A stretch of DNA of 9,499 nt, from contig CABSMD010000086.1 of the NCBI GenBank assembly GCA_902478725.1, forward strand, positions 1 to 9,499, given 5' to 3'. Positions 5,400-9,499 of the stretch are shown piece by piece. Origin of the DNA: an uncultured Clostridia bacterium. GTDB taxonomy: Bacteria > Bacillota > Clostridia > HGM11514. Numbering within the stretch: the stretch's first letter is position 1; every line of letters starts with the position of its first letter. The notes under the pieces are model-generated. The model had not been told where the DNA came from. It searched no databases and saw only the letters and a program-made list of their open reading frames with translations. The position numbers were made by a program, and so were the translations under genes.

Positions 5400-7484
5400 A
5401 TGAAAAAATGTATCAGTGTCATTCTGACCGTGGCCATGCTCTTTTCGATTGCCATGACAGCGTTAGCTGAGGACAGTCAGAAACTCAACGAAAAGGTCAT
5501 CGCCACGGTCAGGGAAAAACTCGACATCGGTGAAAACCACAGCAGCTTCGACTTTTCTTCGTACGAAAGCAAGGAAAGGGGTCAGGTTTGGGAATTTCAC
5601 TGGAGCTGGGACAATGACAAAAATGTCAGGGCTTCGGCCGATGCGGAAGGCAGGATTATCGATTATTACCGTTACGCTTCCGCGGAGGATAGCGGCAGTA
5701 AGCTGCCTGCCTATACGCTGGAACAGTGCCGTGAAAAATCGCTCGCATTTCTCCGTCGCGCCAATCCGGAGCTGGACGGTCACTATGTGCTTGCGGATGA
5801 GAGTGACTCGGCCATGAACGGAAGCTACAGCGCAACCTATCACAGGGTTGAAAATGACATCCCCTACCCTAACCATACCATCCGCGTTATGGTGGACAGC
5901 TTTACCGGAGAGATTTCGCAGTATCGGGTAGAATGGGATTATACCCTTGCCTTCAAACCGCTTGAAAACGGGATTGGAAGCGAAGCGGCTATTACCGGAT
6001 ACCAGGAAAAGCTGGGACTGAGGTTACAATATATGACCCGGCAGAAGGATGGAAAAACGGAAGCGTATCTGGCCTATGTGCCAAAATACCAGAATACATA
6101 CCTTGACGCCGAGACCGGTGAACCGTATTATGCCGAACAGCCTACCTATCGTCTGATGGACGTCGCGGGATCTGCCGAAAATGCATCCGGGGGTATGTCT
6201 TCCAAGAATCTGTCGGAGGCTGAGCGTCAGGAAATCCAAAATGCCGAGGGGCCGATCAGCCGGGATGAGGCGGCCGCTTATGTCAAAAAAATACCTGCGT
6301 TTGACATCACCGACGATATGGCGCTGGAATCCACATCGCTTTACAGCACTGGAAAAGACAAAAAGGAATATGTCATTGAGCTGCGGTTTACCAAAGAGGG
6401 TGAGGATACCTACTATTCTGTTTCGGTAGCTTTGAACGCGAAAAATAAAGAAGTTTTGTCATATTACTCTTATGATTCCTCTGCTAAGGAAAATGAGGCG
6501 GATAAGAATAAGATGACGCAGGAACAGGCGGTGCAGGAGGCACAAAAATTCATTGACACCTATGCCGCCAGTAAGGCGGGTGAGATTGCGCTGCGTGAAA
6601 CGAATCCCTTTGTGAAAAACGCAGAGGAATCCGGTGCTATCAATTATGAACGGATCGCAGACGGCATTCCTTATCCCGACAACGGTATATCGGTTGTCTA
6701 TGATCTTAAAACCGGAAAGTTATCGAGCTTGCGCACCAATTGGGACAACGAGGCCAGCTTTGAATCAAAAGCGAATATCCTGTCTGACAAAGAAGCGTTT
6801 GAAAAAATAATGGAAATCGGATCGTTGGGCCTGCTTTATGTCGGTATTCCTGATAAAGAGGGCGGCCTTGTGAAAGAAACCAAGCCGGTTTATGGCTTGC
6901 CGTTCGATTTCACCGGCGTACTCAGCGCTGCGACAGGACAACAATTGGACTGGAGAGGCAAGCCCTATGTAAAGAAAGAAATCCGCAGCTATGCCGATAT
7001 CTCCGGGCACTGGTCGGAAGAGTATGTCCAAAAGCTGTGTGAATTCGGTTTTGACTTCGGCGCAGGAGATTTTAAACCCGATGAGGCTATTGTCCAAAAG
7101 GATTATCTTGTACTTCTGCTTGAAGCGGTCAACAATGACACTTCAGCCTATGAAACTGAGGAGGAGATTACAGAGCTTTATAAAAGGCTGATCCGTCGTG
7201 GTGTGTTGAGTGAAGAAGAAAAGAATCCGGGCGCGCCTATTACCCGTATCGATGCGGCAAAGTATTTTGTCAGGATGATCGGCGGGGAGGAATTTGCATC
7301 TATCAAGGGAATATACCAAACGCCCTTTTCTGATGAAGCCGAAATTGGGGAAGATTTGCTGGGCTATGCCGCTATCGTATCCGGCATGGGGATCATGAAC
7401 GGTTCCGACGGCATGTTCCAGCCAAATGGCTCCATCACAAGGGCGGAAACTGCGGTGATGCTATATAAATATTTGACCAGATAG
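5400..7484 (+). CDS. Secreted YcdB/YcdC-repeat protein with three SLH domains
   Basis: Predicted cell-surface protein of 694 residues. ATG 5400 follows GGAGGAGG (5384-5391) at 8 bases; a TTG at 5382 lies within that site and is unlikely. Residues 1-23 (MKKCISVILTVAMLFSIAMT, then ALA before ED) are a classic Sec signal peptide cleaved after Ala23. The bulk (about 24-525) has two related units resembling the YcdB/YcdC repeated domain. Each carries a similar segment: YHRVENDIPYPNHTIRVMVD (from 147) and YERIADGIPYPDNGISVVYD (from 416), followed by a TG(E/K) turn and a W-D/N region. The C-terminus has three SLH repeats (about 528-577, 585-632 and 641-694). The third is the clearest (PFSDEAEIGEDLLGYAAIVS, then FQPNGSITRAETAVML), and the first two are more divergent. 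SLH domains normally bind pyruvylated cell-wall polymer, so the protein should sit on the wall. It has no enzyme motif, and its function is unknown. It may share the antiporter transcript, since no clear terminator separates them. Confidence 0.88.
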   Translation: MKKCISVILTVAMLFSIAMTALAEDSQKLNEKVIATVREKLDIGENHSSFDFSSYESKERGQVWEFHWSWDNDKNVRASADAEGRIIDYYRYASAEDSGSKLPAYTLEQCREKSLAFLRRANPELDGHYVLADESDSAMNGSYSATYHRVENDIPYPNHTIRVMVDSFTGEISQYRVEWDYTLAFKPLENGIGSEAAITGYQEKLGLRLQYMTRQKDGKTEAYLAYVPKYQNTYLDAETGEPYYAEQPTYRLMDVAGSAENASGGMSSKNLSEAERQEIQNAEGPISRDEAAAYVKKIPAFDITDDMALESTSLYSTGKDKKEYVIELRFTKEGEDTYYSVSVALNAKNKEVLSYYSYDSSAKENEADKNKMTQEQAVQEAQKFIDTYAASKAGEIALRETNPFVKNAEESGAINYERIADGIPYPDNGISVVYDLKTGKLSSLRTNWDNEASFESKANILSDKEAFEKIMEIGSLGLLYVGIPDKEGGLVKETKPVYGLPFDFTGVLSAATGQQLDWRGKPYVKKEIRSYADISGHWSEEYVQKLCEFGFDFGAGDFKPDEAIVQKDYLVLLLEAVNNDTSAYETEEEITELYKRLIRRGVLSEEEKNPGAPITRIDAAKYFVRMIGGEEFASIKGIYQTPFSDEAEIGEDLLGYAAIVSGMGIMNGSDGMFQPNGSITRAETAVMLYKYLTR

Positions 7485-7495
7485 AAATTCACCGC

Positions 7496-7537
7496 CAATA
7501 AAAAAACGGGCTGCTTCAGCAGTCCGTTTTTTTATTG
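7496..7537. terminator. Strong intrinsic terminator after the SLH protein gene
   Basis: A 19-bp stem closes around a TTCA tetraloop (7515-7518). CAATAAAAAAACGGGCTGC pairs with GCAGTCCGTTTTTTTATTG, with only one G-T wobble (7510/7523). The seven-T run and matching A-run make it effective on either strand. It begins 12 bases past the stop codon and isolates the spoVA unit from upstream transcription. Confidence 0.93.
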
Positions 7538-7639
7538 GATAAAATCTCGCGTATACAAAACCATATTAATGCTGCATGATTCGTCGATTTCCTCCTTCGT
7601 TTTATTACAATAAAAAAATTTATGATATGAACTCTTTTC

Positions 7640-7669
7640 GCATAAAATTGCGCTTCCCAATCCATACTA
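7640..7669 (+). promoter_or_regulatory. Forespore sigma-G promoter of spoVAC-spoVAD
   Basis: GCATA (7640-7644) and CATACTA (7663-7669) are separated by 18 bases. Both boxes match the B. subtilis sigma-G consensus (GHATR, 17-18 bases, CATXHTA) at every position. The B. subtilis spoVA operon is known to be sigma-G dependent, so the context agrees. The predicted start near 7676 leaves only about 15 bases of leader, which just contains the AAAGGAAG ribosome binding site. The rest of the gap (7538-7639) is AT-rich, and I see no gene in it. Confidence 0.75.
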
Positions 7670-7690
7670 ATTCAGAAAGGAAGTGTACTT

Positions 7691-8143
7691 ATGAACCAAA
7701 ATGAAGAAAATAAAAAATATCAGCAAAAAGTAGACCAATACTCTCCGAAATCTCCTGTTTTTAAAAATATACTGTTTGCTTTTCTAATCGGCGGTTTGAT
7801 CTGTGCCATCGGACAGGGTATTTTGATGCTGATCAAAATGGCAGACGTCGGTGTGGAGCAGGCAACGACGTGGACTTCTATCATCATGGTGTTTTTGGGA
7901 GCGCTGCTTACAGGTATCGGTTGGTATGACAACATTGCCAAACACGCCGGTGCGGGAACGCTGGTGCCGATCACAGGATTTGCAAACGCTATCGTATCCC
8001 CTGCTTTGGAATATAAAACGGAAGGATACATCACCGGTGTGGCCGCCAAGATGTTTATCATAGCAGGACCGGTAATTGTATACGGCATCGTTTCTTCTAC
8101 TATTTTAGGTTTAATCCGTTATTTGATTGGAGTGTGGGCTTAA
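7691..8143 (+). CDS. spoVAC: Stage V sporulation protein AC
   Basis: Small integral membrane protein of the inner forespore membrane. It is part of the SpoVA channel that loads dipicolinic acid into the developing spore and releases it at germination; B. subtilis SpoVAC behaves as a mechanosensitive channel. The 150 residues equal the family length. After a charged N-terminus (MNQNEENKKYQQKVDQYSP) there are hydrophobic segments at about 27-48, 61-80, 86-108 and 122-148. The conserved stretch GWYDNIAKHAGAGTLVPITG and the following FANAIVSPALEYKTEGYITG are hallmarks of SpoVAC. The start has AAAGGAAG (7676-7683) 7 bases upstream. Its TAA directly abuts the spoVAD ATG. Confidence 0.96.
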   Translation: MNQNEENKKYQQKVDQYSPKSPVFKNILFAFLIGGLICAIGQGILMLIKMADVGVEQATTWTSIIMVFLGALLTGIGWYDNIAKHAGAGTLVPITGFANAIVSPALEYKTEGYITGVAAKMFIIAGPVIVYGIVSSTILGLIRYLIGVWA

Positions 8144-9157
8144 ATGAATAAACGGTTAGGAAATCAAACCATTGCCTTTGCCAATCCGCCCAGTATCATT
8201 GAAAGTGCGGCCATTGGCAGCAAAAAAGAAAGTGAAGGGCCGCTTAGTGCGGACTTTGACCAACTTGTCCCCGATCCGTTATGGGAGGAAAAAAGCTGGG
8301 AGGCGGCGGAAAGCAAATTCATGGAAACTGCAATCCGTAAGGCTGTGCAGAAAGCGAACATGAAACCGGACCAGATTGATTATGTCATTGCGGGCGACCT
8401 GATGAACCAGTGCACCAGTTCCGCTTTTGCTGTGAAAAACCTAAACATTCCCCTGCTTGGTATCTATGGTGCGTGTTCCACGATGGCGGAGTCGCTCGCT
8501 ATCTCCGCCATGATGATTGACGGTGGATATGCTGCAACCACGGTTTCCGCTACCTCAAGCCATTTCTGCTCGGCGGAAAAGCAGTTCCGTACCCCGTTGG
8601 AATACGGCGGACAGCGAACCCCGACAGCGCAATGGACGGTTACCGGTTCCGGGGCGGCTGTGGTGGGCAAAAAAGACCAACCGCCCTACATCACTCATGT
8701 GACACTCGGCAGAATCGTAGATAAGGGCATTACAGATGCGAACAATATGGGAGCAGCTATGGCCCCCTCATTTGCGGACACCCTAAGCACACATTTTAAA
8801 GAAACCGGCCGGCAGCCCGATTACTATGATTTGATCGTATCCGGCGACCTGGGCGAGGTCGGCAAGGCTCTGGCAACCGACCTGCTGCGCGACCGTGGGT
8901 ATGACGTTTCCAATAATTATAACGACTGTGGCTGTCTGATCTTTGATAACCAGAACCAGGACACCCATGCGGGCGGAAGCGGTTGCGCTTGCAGTGCGAC
9001 TGTTTTATGCGGGCATCTGCTTAAGCAGGTGCGTTCCGGCAAGCTGCAAAACCTGCTGTTCGCTGCCACTGGCGCGCTGATGAGCCCTACCACCTGTATG
9101 CAGGGAGAAAATATTCTGGGCATCTGCTATGCCATTTCCATTTCGTTTCGTCCCTGA
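8144..9157 (+). CDS. spoVAD: Stage V sporulation protein AD
   Basis: Soluble, membrane-associated SpoVA subunit with a thiolase-like fold that binds dipicolinic acid; needed for its uptake into the forespore. The 337 residues match the family (about 338). Family features are the N-terminal GNQTIAFANPPSIIESAAIG, the early DPLWEEKSWEAAESKF segment, GIYGACSTMAESLAISAMM (thiolase-like nucleophile-elbow region), SATSSHFCSAEKQFRTPLEY, GGQRTPTAQWTVTGSGAAVV, and the late AGGSGCACSATVL and LMSPTTCMQGENILGI. ATG 8144 follows the spoVAC stop with no gap. A GGAG at 8129-8132 within spoVAC can serve as ribosome binding site, so coupling is likely. spoVAE, the usual third gene, is absent downstream. Confidence 0.96.
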   Translation: MNKRLGNQTIAFANPPSIIESAAIGSKKESEGPLSADFDQLVPDPLWEEKSWEAAESKFMETAIRKAVQKANMKPDQIDYVIAGDLMNQCTSSAFAVKNLNIPLLGIYGACSTMAESLAISAMMIDGGYAATTVSATSSHFCSAEKQFRTPLEYGGQRTPTAQWTVTGSGAAVVGKKDQPPYITHVTLGRIVDKGITDANNMGAAMAPSFADTLSTHFKETGRQPDYYDLIVSGDLGEVGKALATDLLRDRGYDVSNNYNDCGCLIFDNQNQDTHAGGSGCACSATVLCGHLLKQVRSGKLQNLLFAATGALMSPTTCMQGENILGICYAISISFRP

Positions 9158-9174
9158 GTTTTTGATCATATGTC

Positions 9175-9215
9175 TTCTCCGTCACACAGCCTGTTTCCAT
9201 CTGTGTGATGGAGAA
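9175..9215 (+). terminator. Long hairpin after spoVAD, possible terminator
   Basis: TTCTCCGTCACACAG (9175-9189) pairs with CTGTGTGATGGAGAA (9201-9215) over 15 bp, with a single G-T wobble (9181/9209) and an 11-base loop. Only TTT follows, so it is weak as an intrinsic terminator, but it may mark the 3' end of the spoVA transcript. It lies 17 bases past the spoVAD stop. The rest of the gap up to the tRNA promoter holds no gene that I can see. Confidence 0.55.
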
Positions 9216-9264
9216 TTTCACCTCATAAAATCCTAGGATGCAGTGGAAAATTTTTAATTTTCTC

Positions 9265-9293
9265 TTGACAAATGGTTGATTATCCCTTATAAT
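9265..9293 (+). promoter_or_regulatory. Consensus sigma-A promoter of the tRNA gene
   Basis: TTGACA (9265-9270) and TATAAT (9288-9293) are separated by exactly 17 bases: a full 12/12 consensus match. The expected start is about 9300, so the primary transcript would have only about five bases before the mature tRNA 5' end. Confidence 0.93.
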
Positions 9294-9304
9294 AATATCC
9301 GTAT

Positions 9305-9378
9305 TGCGAGATTGTGTAAGGGTAGCACGAGTGACTCTGACTCACTTTGTGAGGGTTCGAATCCTTCTCTCGCAGCCA
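9305..9378 (+). tRNA. tRNA-Gln (anticodon CTG)
   Basis: A full cloverleaf of 74 bases with encoded CCA. The acceptor TGCGAGA (9305-9311) pairs with TCTCGCA (9368-9374), followed by discriminator G9375 and CCA (9376-9378). The D stem is GTG/CAC (9314-9316 with 9326-9328). The anticodon stem AGTGA/TCACT (9330-9334 with 9342-9346) holds loop CTCTGAC, giving anticodon CTG at 9337-9339 with T before it and A after. The T arm is GAGGG/CCTTC with loop TTCGAAT and one G-T pair. The variable loop is short (4 bases). The weak U1-A72 pair and G73 are known glutamine identity elements. It reads CAG codons; CAA would need a TTG-anticodon partner elsewhere. Confidence 0.95.
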
Positions 9379-9403
9379 CGTCGCAGCAAACTACGCTGCA
9401 TTC

Positions 9404-9433
9404 AAAAATCCCAGCCTTTGGCTGGGATTTTTT
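9404..9433. terminator. Intrinsic terminator after tRNA-Gln
   Basis: AAAAATCCCAGCC (9404-9416) and GGCTGGGATTTTT (9420-9432) form a perfect 13-bp stem with a TTT loop, followed by one more T. The T-runs on both strands allow termination in either direction. It lies 25 bases past the tRNA CCA end and completes an independent promoter-tRNA-terminator unit. Confidence 0.93.
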
Positions 9434-9499
9434 CATATACTCCGTTGCTGCTCCTCTTTCGCAAAAAGGCACGCTCGGCTCACCTGTTCGGTTGTAAAC
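9434..9499. other. Unassigned sequence at window end
   Basis: No convincing gene is visible. On the minus strand there is a purine-rich, ribosome-binding-site-like GAGGAGC/GGAG region before an ATG at about 9439, but the short frame that follows runs through the terminator and antisense to the tRNA, so it is probably not coding. It could be the edge of a tRNA-associated repeat or of a neighbouring gene's control region. Confidence 0.3.

Noticed and set aside
9287..9472. Minus-strand 61-residue frame with a GFEPS-type motif
   Set aside because: It is antisense to the tRNA-Gln and its terminator. The REGFEPS-like string comes from the T-loop and is a known kind of false prediction.
9276..9497. 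Plus-strand 73-residue frame through the tRNA
   Set aside because: It reads through the tRNA and a terminator hairpin; it is not a plausible protein.

Overview
The window looks like a contig end from a spore-forming member of the Clostridia (low-GC Gram-positive, roughly balanced GC here). I infer this from the spoVAC-spoVAD pair, strong GGAGG-type ribosome binding sites, an S-layer-homology (SLH) surface protein, a monofunctional formate-tetrahydrofolate ligase and a tRNA-Gln with an encoded CCA end. The Oscillospiraceae/Ruminococcaceae neighbourhood is a reasonable guess, but it is not proven by the sequence.

Layout. Bases 1-50 are not genomic: they are an Illumina Nextera P5/i5 adapter ending in the Tn5 mosaic end. 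Genomic DNA starts at 51, inside fhs, whose N-terminal part is missing. A rightward housekeeping run follows with short gaps: fhs (end) - tsaE - tsaB - rpiB - dCMP deaminase. It covers one-carbon metabolism, tRNA t6A modification, pentose phosphate isomerisation and dUMP supply. It ends at a bidirectional terminator (3425-3456) shared with a small convergent gene of unknown function on the minus strand (3465-3761).

An AT-rich divergent promoter region (about 3762-3894) separates that small gene from a CPA1-type cation/proton antiporter with a C-terminal RCK_C/TrkA-C domain. Next is a secreted protein with two YcdB/YcdC-like repeat units and three C-terminal SLH repeats, closed by a perfect 19-bp hairpin terminator (7496-7537).

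The last part is a sporulation unit: a textbook sigma-G promoter (7640-7669), then spoVAC and spoVAD abutting stop-to-start, then a long hairpin. spoVAE does not follow. Instead there is a consensus housekeeping promoter, a tRNA-Gln(CTG) gene and its terminator, and 66 bases of unassigned sequence at the window end.

I see no CRISPR array, transposase, phage gene or clearly new multi-gene system. The most useful observations are the adapter contamination, the sigma-G promoter, the spoVA unit lacking spoVAE, the YcdB-SLH surface protein, and the two overlapping hairpins between rpiB and the deaminase gene.
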